10,773 nt of DNA, taken from positions 1-10,773 of the forward strand of contig CAKZPJ010000812.1 in assembly GCA_937138955.1 (NCBI GenBank). Reading direction: 5' to 3'. The position numbers were made by a program, and so were the translations under genes. Positions within the stretch are counted from its first letter, which is position 1; each line of letters starts with the position of its first letter. Of this stretch, positions 1-7,282 are shown piece by piece. The notes under the pieces were generated by a model, which was not told where the DNA came from, did no database searches, and saw nothing but the letters and a program-made list of their open reading frames with translations. The stretch is from an uncultured Flammeovirgaceae bacterium (GTDB lineage: Bacteria > Bacteroidota > Bacteroidia > Cytophagales > Cyclobacteriaceae).

Positions 1-2
1 GA

Positions 3-1160
3 TTAACAAGTGCCTACGCCCAAATGACTTTTCCGTGGCAGCGGCACACTATTGATGATACTTCGTTCGGAGCCGATGGTACCAAAGTATGTTTTGCTAA
101 TCAAGACTCTTTACCAGATATTATCACCGGTTGGGAGCAAGGCAACGTTACTCGACTGTATTTTCACCCGGGTGATCTTACTAAAACCTGGAGTTATGTA
201 GAGGTTCCATCGCCCGCCGTGGAAGATGCTTTGGTGGTAGATTTAGATCAGGATGGCTTTGCTGATATTGTTACGTTATCCGAAGGAAACCATCGGCGAA
301 TTACCGTACATTGGGCTCCTGCCGATTGGAAGCAGTACACCCAGTCTTCAGCATGGAAGTCGGTAGATATTCCTTGTTCAATAGACCATACGCAATGGAT
401 GTTTGGAGTAGCCCATCAAGTAGATAACCAGCACGGAGTAGATTTGATTGTCGGTTCCAAAGGCAAAGATGGTACATTGGGATGGTTGGAAGCCCCCGCT
501 AACCCGCGAGAAATAGATCAGTGGCGTTTTCACGAAATCTCCCCCGCAGGATGGATTATGTCCATTGAAGTTGTAGACGTAAATCAAGATGGTTATCCTG
601 ATGTTTTGATCTCTGACAGAAAGGGGGGATCAAGGGGTGTTCGCTGGCTACAGCATCCAGCTAATAAAATCAAGCAGCTATTCCAGCCTTGGACCAACCA
701 CGTGATCGGCCTTACCAATGGAGAACCTATGTTCTTGACTCTAGCTGATTGGAACCAAGATGACCAACCCGATATCTTTGTGCCGGACTTATACGGTCAT
801 TTATATCACTTCTACCAAACCTCGGAGAAGTGGAAGCAGGATCGTATAGCGTATCCTAAACAAGCCGGTAAAAGAGGGAAATCAGTAACGGTAGGCGATG
901 TAAATGCTGACAGCCATCTAGAAATCATTACAACTTACGAAGATGCTGATCAACGGCACGGGGTTATGATGAGTATGAATACTGCATTGGGCTGGCAACA
1001 TAAAATTATTAGCGATACGTTGGGTCGTAAGTTTGATTTTGCGGAACTAATAGACTTAGACCAGGATGGGGATTTGGACGTGCTTACTTCTGAAGAGAAT
1101 AATAATAGTGCAACGCAGGGTGGTTTGGGGGTAATTTGGTACGAGAACCCCCTAAAATGA
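3..1160 (+). CDS. Secreted FG-GAP/VCBS-type beta-propeller protein, 5' end missing
   Basis: The frame is open from base 3, and the seven residues before the first ATG (base 24) read LTSAYAQ. This looks like the end of a signal peptide with an AYA-Q type cleavage site, so the true start lies left of the window and the ATG at 24 is an internal Met near the mature N-terminus. Counting from that Met, calcium-loop motifs of FG-GAP type start at D73 (DLDQDGFAD), D185 (DVNQDGYPD), D242 (DWNQDDQPD), D292 (DVNADSHLE) and D344 (DLDQDGDLD). Two degenerate ones lie near residues 28-36 and 136-141. Most units are followed by a Gly/aromatic strand ending in Pro, such as GWLEAP, RWLQHP and IWYENP. Seven units suggest one seven-bladed propeller of the integrin-alpha N-terminal type. 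I see no catalytic motif and no sorting domain after the last blade. Binding or scaffold roles are typical of such folds; the ligand is unknown. The gene ends in its own terminator, which separates it from the rest of the window. Confidence 0.85.
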   Translation, partial: LTSAYAQMTFPWQRHTIDDTSFGADGTKVCFANQDSLPDIITGWEQGNVTRLYFHPGDLTKTWSYVEVPSPAVEDALVVDLDQDGFADIVTLSEGNHRRITVHWAPADWKQYTQSSAWKSVDIPCSIDHTQWMFGVAHQVDNQHGVDLIVGSKGKDGTLGWLEAPANPREIDQWRFHEISPAGWIMSIEVVDVNQDGYPDVLISDRKGGSRGVRWLQHPANKIKQLFQPWTNHVIGLTNGEPMFLTLADWNQDDQPDIFVPDLYGHLYHFYQTSEKWKQDRIAYPKQAGKRGKSVTVGDVNADSHLEIITTYEDADQRHGVMMSMNTALGWQHKIISDTLGRKFDFAELIDLDQDGDLDVLTSEENNNSATQGGLGVIWYENPLK

Positions 1161-1162
1161 CA

Positions 1163-1189
1163 AAAGCACCTTTTCGGTGCTTTCTTTTT
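1163..1189 (+). terminator. Intrinsic terminator of the left FG-GAP gene
   Basis: A perfect 8-bp stem, AAAGCACC (1163-1170) and GGTGCTTT (1176-1183), encloses a 5-base loop and runs into a T-rich tract ending at 1189. It begins two bases after the TGA stop of the left gene, a normal position for a Rho-independent terminator on the plus strand. Confidence 0.85.
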
Positions 1190-1457
1190 AAGATTCTAGA
1201 AGTTTATGGTAAGTATAGCATCAAATGACACAAAAGATAGCCCACCCGGCTAATACTGACGTTACCTTAATTGCTAACTCTATTCTTCTACTCGTATCCA
1301 TAATTCAATGTTTTTTATTTACCAACTGATCTTAATATGTGCGAACAGTGTACCATTTCTACCCGAAATGTAGAAAACTAGCCAAAAACAGGCTTAAGAG
1401 GCATAAAAAGCGTATATTTTGCCAGTTTTTAGGGAGGAATAATAATTCGAGAATGTG
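1190..1457. other. Gene-free convergent gap with several inverted repeats
   Basis: I find no convincing reading frame here. The stretch lies between the 3' ends of two converging genes. It contains a perfect 7-bp inverted repeat, TTTCTAC (1356-1362) and GTAGAAA (1370-1376). This overlaps an alternative 6-bp pairing, CATTTC (1354-1359) with GAAATG (1365-1370). A second, longer imperfect hairpin has arms AAAAACAGGC (1384-1393) and GCCAGTTTTT (1421-1430) with one mismatch and an inner GGCA/TGCC-like pairing. These may be extra transcription-end structures or remnants; no small RNA promoter is evident. Confidence 0.4.
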
Positions 1458-1480
1458 AAAAATTTTCCCAATTGGGGAAT
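1458..1480 (-). terminator. Possible weak terminator of the SDR gene
   Basis: Read on the minus strand, the bases right after the TAA stop form TTCCC, a 5-base loop, then GGGAA, followed by AATTTTT. The stem is only 5 bp and AT-flanked, so this is a weak candidate; the longer imperfect hairpin further downstream (1384-1430) is the alternative. Confidence 0.35.
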
Positions 1481-2251
1481 TTAGTCCCGTTTACTACCTG
1501 GAATCATCACTCCCAGACCGCCATCAATACGGTATGCCTGCCCCGTCATAAAAGCAGCTTTATCGCTGCATAAGTAGGCGATAAACTCTCCAATCTCCTG
1601 AGGTTGCGCTATTCGCTCGGTCAAATGCATGTCTACACATTCCTGATACACCTGCTCCGGGTTGGGTGATTGCTGTATGCCCCATTGTAACATTGGGGTA
1701 TCTACTGTGCCAGGACAAACCGCTACACAGCGAATATTTGGAGCATAATCAACCGCAATACTGCGAGTTAAGCCTAACATCGCTGTTTTTGAAGTGGTGT
1801 AGGGTGCAACGTTATTCTGAGAAAGCAGCGCTTGAACACTAGAAACATTAATTACTACCCCTCGCCCAATTTTTTGCATATACGGAATAGTATGCTTGGC
1901 ACACAGAAAGGCACTTTTCAGATTAACGTTCATCACTAAGTCCCACTCTTCTTCACTGGTATCGGTAACGGTAGAGTAACGTTGAATTCCCGCATTATTA
2001 ATTAGATAATTAATTTGCCCGAAGCTTTTTTCCGCAATTGTCACTGCCCTGGCTACCTCCTGTTCGTTAGACACATCGCAACGTACAAAGCGCAAATTAC
2101 TCTCAGAAGCTTTTTGCAGTACTTTACCTTCCGGTTTCTCCTTATCAAGAATTATTATATTAGCCCCCTCACGTAGCATCACCTCAGCCGTAGCTCTTCC
2201 TATCCCTTTACTACCTCCGGTAATGATTGCGGTGCGTTGGTTATGTTCCAT
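1481..2251 (-). CDS. Short-chain dehydrogenase/reductase (classical SDR)
   Basis: A cytoplasmic NAD(P)(H)-dependent oxidoreductase of 256 residues, the normal size for classical SDRs. The Rossmann motif TGGSKGIG is at 11-18, the NNAG motif at 85-88, the structural Asn at N110, and the catalytic Ser-Tyr-Lys triad at S138, Y151 and K155 in the usual Y-x3-K spacing. PG at 180-181 starts the loop over the cofactor. Asp36 at the end of the second beta-strand favours NAD(H) over NADP(H), by family rule. The whole fold is intact, and there is no signal peptide. The NVSSVQAL and VCPGTVDTPM stretches resemble sugar or sugar-acid dehydrogenases (such as 2-keto-3-deoxy-fuconate or aldose dehydrogenases), but the substrate cannot be fixed from sequence alone. 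The ATG at 2251 has no Shine-Dalgarno, normal in Bacteroidota. The gene is divergent from the susC-like gene and may share its inducer, an inference from position only. Confidence 0.92.
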   Translation of the reverse strand: MEHNQRTAIITGGSKGIGRATAEVMLREGANIIILDKEKPEGKVLQKASESNLRFVRCDVSNEQEVARAVTIAEKSFGQINYLINNAGIQRYSTVTDTSEEEWDLVMNVNLKSAFLCAKHTIPYMQKIGRGVVINVSSVQALLSQNNVAPYTTSKTAMLGLTRSIAVDYAPNIRCVAVCPGTVDTPMLQWGIQQSPNPEQVYQECVDMHLTERIAQPQEIGEFIAYLCSDKAAFMTGQAYRIDGGLGVMIPGSKRD

Positions 2252-2285
2252 AATCTATAATTCGTCTATCTACAATTACGTTGGA

Positions 2286-2316
2286 TAAAAATAGCAATGG
2301 TGTTAGACTATACAAT
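2286..2316 (-). promoter_or_regulatory. Candidate Bacteroidota promoter for the SDR gene
   Basis: On the minus strand, ATTG (2316-2313) is followed after exactly 19 bases by TATTTTTA (2293-2286). The Bacteroidota primary-sigma consensus is TTTG, about 19 bases, then TAnnTTTG, so this matches 3 of 4 and 5 of 6 defined positions. Transcription would begin near 2280, giving a leader of about 28 bases before the ATG at 2251. The placement is good but the sequence is AT-rich, so a chance match is possible. Confidence 0.4.
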
Positions 2317-2335
2317 AATCTTATGATGCGCTACA

Positions 2336-2366
2336 TTTGCAAAGTATAAAATAATACGTAAATTTG
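2336..2366 (+). promoter_or_regulatory. Consensus Bacteroidota promoter for the susC-susD genes
   Basis: TTTG at 2336-2339 and TAAATTTG at 2359-2366 are separated by exactly 19 bases. All defined positions of the Bacteroidota -33/-7 consensus (TTTG and TAnnTTTG) match. Transcription would start near 2372, leaving a leader of about 140 bases to the ATG at 2512. The spacer holds a small dyad, GTAT (2344-2347) and ATAC (2354-2357), and the -33 box sits in the palindrome TTTGCAAA (2336-2343). Either could be touched by a regulator, but no regulator gene is in view. Confidence 0.65.
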
Positions 2367-2401
2367 CTCATTCAACAACTCTTTAAAAGACACTTTATCG
2401 G

Positions 2402-2421
2402 CGAGAAGTCACATCTTCTCG
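2402..2421 (+). promoter_or_regulatory. Perfect hairpin in the predicted susC leader RNA
   Basis: CGAGAAG (2402-2408) and CTTCTCG (2415-2421) form a perfect 7-bp stem with a 6-base loop, about 30 bases after the predicted transcription start and 90 bases before the chosen start codon. No T-tract follows, so it is not a simple terminator. It may stabilise the leader, be a target for post-transcriptional control, or be a DNA operator; the sequence does not decide between these. Confidence 0.4.
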
Positions 2422-2511
2422 AGTCTTGGATTCATCGATCAGATGGTGTTTCACTCTCTACAAAACTTTGGTAATTGTTTATTTATTTTCTCACATCTTA
2501 TCCATTACACT

Positions 2512-5500
2512 ATGAGAATACCTCTTACTCTATTTTACAGAATCTTTTTAGTTTCTCTAACCCTGTTTGGGTTTCAATCTTTGCAGGCTCAGACCATTTC
2601 AGGTACGGTGACCGGAGATGGTGATGGCTTACCCGGAGTCAACGTACTCCAGCAGGGTACTTCCATTGGTACAGTCACCGATGTAAACGGTAATTATACG
2701 ATCTCGTTAGAGGGCGAAAATCCCGTTTTACTTTTCACTTCCGTGGGATACGAATCTGAAACAATTACTGTAGGGGCACGCACGATTATTGATATCACCA
2801 TGATGGCTGATCTGACTGAACTTACTGAAGTGGTAGTAACGGCCCTGGGTATCACTAAAGAAAAACGTACCCTAACGTATAGTACCCAAGAAGTATCTAG
2901 TCAGGGAATTGAAGAAGCCCGTCCCGTGAATATTACCGAAGCATTGAGTGGAAAGGTGGCGGGTATTGCCATAACCACTACTGGTGCCGGGGTAGGAGCA
3001 CCTACTAAAGTTGTTTTACGGGGCAATCGCTCACTGCAGAGCAATGGTAGCCAACCACTATATGTTATTGATGGAGTTCCGGTAGGGGGAAGTATCGCTG
3101 ATATTTCGCCTAACGACATTGCTAATATATCTGTGTTAAAAGGTGGTAATGCCGCCGCCCTCTACGGAAGTCGAGCTAACAACGGAGCTATCATTGTTAC
3201 TACCAAATCAGGTGAAGGATTACCCGAAGGAGTAACGTCAACCCTCGGATTTAACTATCAAGTCAATTCTCCAATATTATTGACTAAGTACCAAAATGAG
3301 TTTGGGCAAGGGTCAGCCGGGATATACTCACCAGCGGCATTTACCTCCTGGGGACCACGCATGACCGGGCAAGTGGTAGATCATTGGTCGAATGATCCTA
3401 ATTACTTAGCATCAGTTGGTGGAACTTACCCTTTTACTGCTCAACCCGACAATGTTCGCGACTTCTTCCAAAATGGACATACAATTGCGGTGAGTGCTGG
3501 GGTAAACATCAAAAATGAGAACTCCAACACCAACATTAATTACACAAATACCGATGGTAAAGGAATTGTTCCTGAGAATAATCTGAACCGCCACTACCTG
3601 AACATACGGAATACAACTACTCTGTTTGATAAATTAACTGTTGATACCAAGGTAAATTACATTCGTAGTAATTTCTCTGATGTTCTAACCAGCGGTGAAA
3701 GTTTCGATAATCCAGCGAGATATGCTTATATCTTACCAAGAAATTTACGCACCCAGGATCTAGAATATTATCAGTTCACGAATGATGAAGGTCAACTAAG
3801 ACAGCATTTTTATGTACCACGGTCTAATGAAGCGGGTAATCCTTACTGGACAGCAAACAACGTACAACGCCCCCGAGTTAATGAGCGAGTACTAGGAATG
3901 CTATCGTTAAAGTACCAAATTACCGAAGACTTGTCTATACTAGCTCGCTCAGGTATAGACCGACGAACTAACTTTGAGGAATTTATACGCTACACAGACA
4001 CCTACATTGTAGCTGATCAAGGTTCGTATTCTAAAACTTTCAATACTGACATAGAGTGGAACTCAGACTTATTGCTAAGTTATCAGAAAGACCTTAGCGA
4101 AAATATCTCAATAGGTCTTAACGCTGGTGCTAATCTAAGGATAGCTAAGTTTGAGAGCATAGGCGGTTTTGGCGAAAACTTTAATGTGGAAAATTTATTC
4201 TCGTTAGGTAACACCCTACAGCCTCGCCCTAATGAAGCTTTTGCTGAAAGAGAACAACAATCCGTGTATGCCTTTGGGGAAATTGGCTTTTATAACGCGA
4301 TCTTCTTGAGCGGTTCATTCCGAAATGATTGGAGTTCAACCTTACCGGAAGCCAATCGCTCTTATAGCTACCCATCAGTAGGGTTAACCGCCGTAGTAAG
4401 TGATTTGGTAGACTTACCTTCGGCTATCAGTTTCTTTAAGGTAAGAGGATCTTGGGCTGAAGTAGGAAACGACACTGCCCCTTATCGCTTATCTAGAGAA
4501 GCAACAGTAGACGCAGGTACTATCTCGTTAAGCCCTACTCTTCCGTTGGCCGATTTGAGACCCGAAAGAACCACTACCTGGGAGGCCGGATTTGACCTTC
4601 GTTTCTTGGAAGACAATCTACGATTTGACTTTACCTATTACAAGTCAAATACTTTTGATCAATTGTTCGCAACCAACGTACCGGTTGCTTCCGGTGTAAG
4701 TCGGGTATTCCTGAATGGGGCTGATATTCAGAATCAAGGGATAGAAATCGTATTAGGCGTTACCCCGGTGAGTACATCTACCTTCTCGTGGGATTTGACC
4801 GCTAACTTTGCCAGAAACCTTAGTGAAGTAGTAGCAATAACTGACGATGTTGACGTACTAATTCAAGGGAGCGGTTTCTTGAATGAGTACCAGATTAGAG
4901 AGGGGGAACCTTTTGGTATTCAGTATTCTCGAGGATTTGAGAGAGACGATAATGGGAACGTTTTGATTGATGCTACGGGTTTACCAGTTATTACTGCCGG
5001 TAAAACGGTACCAGTATCTAACTTTCAGCCCGATTGGCTTATGGGAATTAATAATACTTTTAAGTACAAAAACTTCACGCTAAGAGCATTAGTAGACATG
5101 CGTCAAGGTGGACAGGTTACTGTATTCACTGAAGCCATTATGGCGGGTAGTGGCTTACTTGATTACACTGCCCAAGGTAGAGATGGATCACTGGTTTTTG
5201 GTGAAAATGTTTTTGCAGGAGAAACAGCAGTTTTAGTTGATGAAACTGGTGCTCCAACCGGCACTCCTAACAATATCTCTATCAATGCTGAAGATTTGTG
5301 GAACCGTCTAGGTGGTAGAAATACTCCGGTCGGTGAAGCATTCATTAGAGATGCTTCTAATATTCGTCTAAGAGAGCTGTCTTTCGGCTACAGCATACCA
5401 GAAAGCGTACTAGCTAACCTTCCCTTCCGAAGTGCTAGTGTCTCGCTAGTAGGAAGAAACCTATTCTTCCTGACTAACAAAACAGAATATTTTGACCCTG

Positions 5501-5598
5501 AAGCAGTTCAGTCGGTAAATAACAATGCTGAAGGGTTAAACTCCTTCGCTTTGCCTACCACTCGCAGCTTCGGAGTATCAGTAAACCTTGGTTTTTAA
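2512..5598 (+). CDS. SusC/RagA-family TonB-dependent outer-membrane transporter
   Basis: An outer-membrane beta-barrel that, in this family, imports oligomeric or bulky nutrients using TonB energy under a SusD lid. I chose the ATG at 2512 (1028 residues) because a clean signal peptide of 27 residues ending SLQAQ begins there. The in-frame ATG at 2443 would add 24 residues ahead of it without a role. After the signal come a carboxypeptidase-regulatory-like beta-sandwich (about 28-103; TISGTV, GVNV, GTVTDVNGNY), the EVVVTALG segment at 106-113, which is the usual SusC TonB-box region, and the plug domain with LYVIDGVP around 183-190 and the NDIANISVLKGGNAAALYG signature. The rest is the barrel, ending in RSFGVSVNLGF with a C-terminal Phe as expected for outer-membrane insertion. 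The length is typical and there is no frameshift. There is no extra N-terminal STN signalling domain, so control by an anti-sigma partner is not indicated. It is followed after 12 bases by the SusD partner. Confidence 0.93.
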   Translation: MRIPLTLFYRIFLVSLTLFGFQSLQAQTISGTVTGDGDGLPGVNVLQQGTSIGTVTDVNGNYTISLEGENPVLLFTSVGYESETITVGARTIIDITMMADLTELTEVVVTALGITKEKRTLTYSTQEVSSQGIEEARPVNITEALSGKVAGIAITTTGAGVGAPTKVVLRGNRSLQSNGSQPLYVIDGVPVGGSIADISPNDIANISVLKGGNAAALYGSRANNGAIIVTTKSGEGLPEGVTSTLGFNYQVNSPILLTKYQNEFGQGSAGIYSPAAFTSWGPRMTGQVVDHWSNDPNYLASVGGTYPFTAQPDNVRDFFQNGHTIAVSAGVNIKNENSNTNINYTNTDGKGIVPENNLNRHYLNIRNTTTLFDKLTVDTKVNYIRSNFSDVLTSGESFDNPARYAYILPRNLRTQDLEYYQFTNDEGQLRQHFYVPRSNEAGNPYWTANNVQRPRVNERVLGMLSLKYQITEDLSILARSGIDRRTNFEEFIRYTDTYIVADQGSYSKTFNTDIEWNSDLLLSYQKDLSENISIGLNAGANLRIAKFESIGGFGENFNVENLFSLGNTLQPRPNEAFAEREQQSVYAFGEIGFYNAIFLSGSFRNDWSSTLPEANRSYSYPSVGLTAVVSDLVDLPSAISFFKVRGSWAEVGNDTAPYRLSREATVDAGTISLSPTLPLADLRPERTTTWEAGFDLRFLEDNLRFDFTYYKSNTFDQLFATNVPVASGVSRVFLNGADIQNQGIEIVLGVTPVSTSTFSWDLTANFARNLSEVVAITDDVDVLIQGSGFLNEYQIREGEPFGIQYSRGFERDDNGNVLIDATGLPVITAGKTVPVSNFQPDWLMGINNTFKYKNFTLRALVDMRQGGQVTVFTEAIMAGSGLLDYTAQGRDGSLVFGENVFAGETAVLVDETGAPTGTPNNISINAEDLWNRLGGRNTPVGEAFIRDASNIRLRELSFGYSIPESVLANLPFRSASVSLVGRNLFFLTNKTEYFDPEAVQSVNNNAEGLNSFALPTTRSFGVSVNLGF

Positions 5599-5610
5599 TT
5601 ATAAATCAAA

Positions 5611-7209
5611 ATGAAGATGAATCGTAGTATATTATGTATTGTAGCTTTAGCCATTATTTTTGTGGCTAATAGCTGTACCGATGATTTTACGGAGCTAAAT
5701 ACAGATCCTAAAAATCTAACTGTAGACAATCTCACGCAAAGTGAGTACGGCGCAGTAGTTAAAGCAGCTCAGTTCGCCCCGGCGTTCTTAGGAAATCCCG
5801 CCCGAGGGCCATTCCAGCTTACGCAGTCGCTTTTCTCTGATATTTACGGTGGCTATTTTGCTACTACTGCTCCCAATTTTAATTCTGACAAATTTACCTT
5901 AGTAGGTGGATGGCTCAATGGAGCATTTAACTATTTTTATGCCCGGGCTGCTCCTCAGATCAGATACGCTGAGGACTTTGCCGCTGAAAATGGATTTGAT
6001 CTGGAAAATGCCATGATGAAAGTATGGCGCGTATGGTCGTACCATAGAGTTACTGACTATTGGGGGCCAATACCATACTCTGAGTTTGGGAATGGCGAGT
6101 TGTCCGTAGCGTATGATTCGCAGGAAGACATCTACCGAGACTTCTTTACTACCTTAGATGAGGCTATCTCAGTACTACAGAGTAATGCTGGTGGCACCTC
6201 TTTTTTGGGTGGAAATGATTTAGTATACGCCGGCAATGTAGATCAGTGGCTAAAATTTGCTAATACATTACGTTTGCGTTTAGCTATGCGCGTGAAGTAC
6301 GCTGATCCTTCACTGAGTCAAACTGAAGCGGAAAAAGCCGCCTCGCTTGGTGAATTCATTGAAGATAATGGTGATAATGCTATTATAGAAACTAACCCTG
6401 ATTTTAGAAATCCCTACAATACGATTACACAGTGGGGAGAGTTTCGTATAAGTGCCGATATGGAAAGCGTTCTAAAGGGATACGAAGATCCTAGAATGCA
6501 ATTCTATGCCGCCCCGGCAGCAGAACCTGATCCATCTGATGATCCGGCAGGAGTATCCTTTCCTTACGAAGGTATGAGAAACGGTCAGTCACAAGTGGCG
6601 AAACAAGGTAATGATTTCAATGCTTTGGCGTCTGATATGTCGCCAGCTTACACAGCACCTGGCGCACCTGGTCCCGACTACGTAGCGATGAACGCTGCTG
6701 AGTCTTTCTTCTTACGAGCCGAAGGCGCATTAGAAGGCTGGAACATGGGAGGAGGAACCGTGCAAGATTTTTATGAGCAAGGGATTGTTACTTCGCACGT
6801 GGAGTATGGCTTGGATGGAAGCAACCTTTCGGGAGGCTCATATATAGAAAGTGCAAATACTCCCGCTTCTTTCGATGGGTCTGACCCAGCGGCTTCTCAG
6901 GTACCTGTTGCCTTCAATACTGGAGGCGATAAAGAAACTCAGCTTGAGCAAATTATTACTCAAAAGTGGATATCACTTTACCCTAATTCTCAAGAAGCAT
7001 GGGCCGAAAAGAGAAGAACCGGCTACCCTACCTTCTATAATCGTTTAAATACTGATGATCCAACTATTCCGGTAAATACCGTACCTAGAAGAGTACCTTT
7101 TGTTGATGGTGAATTTACCACTAACGAAAGTGCAGTAAACGCTGCCATAGATAGTCAACTGGGTGGCCCTAATACCGGAACAACTAAGCTTTGGTGGGAT
7201 GCAAAATAG
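5611..7209 (+). CDS. SusD/RagB-family nutrient-binding outer-membrane lipoprotein
   Basis: A surface lipoprotein that, by family, captures substrate and closes over the SusC barrel. The 532 residues begin with a lipoprotein signal ending VANSC, placing the lipidated cysteine at C22. The T-D-D that follows resembles the acidic export signal that sends Bacteroidota lipoproteins to the cell surface. The start of the mature protein (DDFTELNTDPKNLT), the segment YHRVTDYWGPIPYSE (144-158), DQWLKFANTLRLRLAMR (from 211), FFLRAEGALEGW (from 366) and ITQKWISLYPNSQEAW (from 449) are typical of the SusD-like_2 branch with its TPR-like helices. An in-frame ATG two codons downstream (5617) is an alternative start. 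The stop is followed by a strong terminator, so susC and susD form the core transcript. Nothing in the sequence identifies the ligand; long acidic and Pro/Ala-rich loops around 305-350 may shape the binding face. Confidence 0.92.
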   Translation: MKMNRSILCIVALAIIFVANSCTDDFTELNTDPKNLTVDNLTQSEYGAVVKAAQFAPAFLGNPARGPFQLTQSLFSDIYGGYFATTAPNFNSDKFTLVGGWLNGAFNYFYARAAPQIRYAEDFAAENGFDLENAMMKVWRVWSYHRVTDYWGPIPYSEFGNGELSVAYDSQEDIYRDFFTTLDEAISVLQSNAGGTSFLGGNDLVYAGNVDQWLKFANTLRLRLAMRVKYADPSLSQTEAEKAASLGEFIEDNGDNAIIETNPDFRNPYNTITQWGEFRISADMESVLKGYEDPRMQFYAAPAAEPDPSDDPAGVSFPYEGMRNGQSQVAKQGNDFNALASDMSPAYTAPGAPGPDYVAMNAAESFFLRAEGALEGWNMGGGTVQDFYEQGIVTSHVEYGLDGSNLSGGSYIESANTPASFDGSDPAASQVPVAFNTGGDKETQLEQIITQKWISLYPNSQEAWAEKRRTGYPTFYNRLNTDDPTIPVNTVPRRVPFVDGEFTTNESAVNAAIDSQLGGPNTGTTKLWWDAK

Positions 7210-7233
7210 CATATTCCTTATCTAAGAATTCCG

Positions 7234-7266
7234 AAAAAGTGCCAGCTTCCCTGGCACTTTTTTTTT
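7234..7266 (+). terminator. Strong intrinsic terminator after the SusD-like gene
   Basis: A perfect 12-bp stem, AAAAAGTGCCAG (7234-7245) and CTGGCACTTTTT (7251-7262), encloses loop CTTCC and ends in nine consecutive T (7258-7266). The A-tract at its 5' end would also let it work on the minus strand. It starts 25 bases after the SusD stop and ends only 16 bases before the ATG of the next gene, so that gene must be reached by read-through or by a promoter I cannot see clearly. Confidence 0.92.
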
Positions 7267-7282
7267 GACTATATTTCCAATA

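Noticed and set aside
378..587. Short minus-strand open frame inside the left FG-GAP gene
   Set aside because: It lies wholly opposite a well-supported coding sequence, has no recognisable motif, and shows no promoter. The same holds for the other short antisense frames inside the susC-, susD- and large FG-GAP-like genes.
2332..2339. TACATTTG as a separate upstream -7 box on the plus strand
   Set aside because: It matches TAnnTTTG, but no TTTG is found about 19 bases upstream; its TTTG serves better as the -33 box of the promoter at 2336-2366.
6851..7048. 65-residue plus-strand frame overlapping the SusD-like gene
   Set aside because: It is a shifted reading of a region that encodes the conserved SusD segment ITQKWISLYPNSQEAW; the composition is that of an out-of-frame shadow.
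7094..7101. TACCTTTT in the 3' end of the SusD-like gene as a -7 box for the downstream lipoprotein gene
   Set aside because: No -33 TTTG stands at the right distance, and the terminator at 7234-7266 would still stop the transcript.
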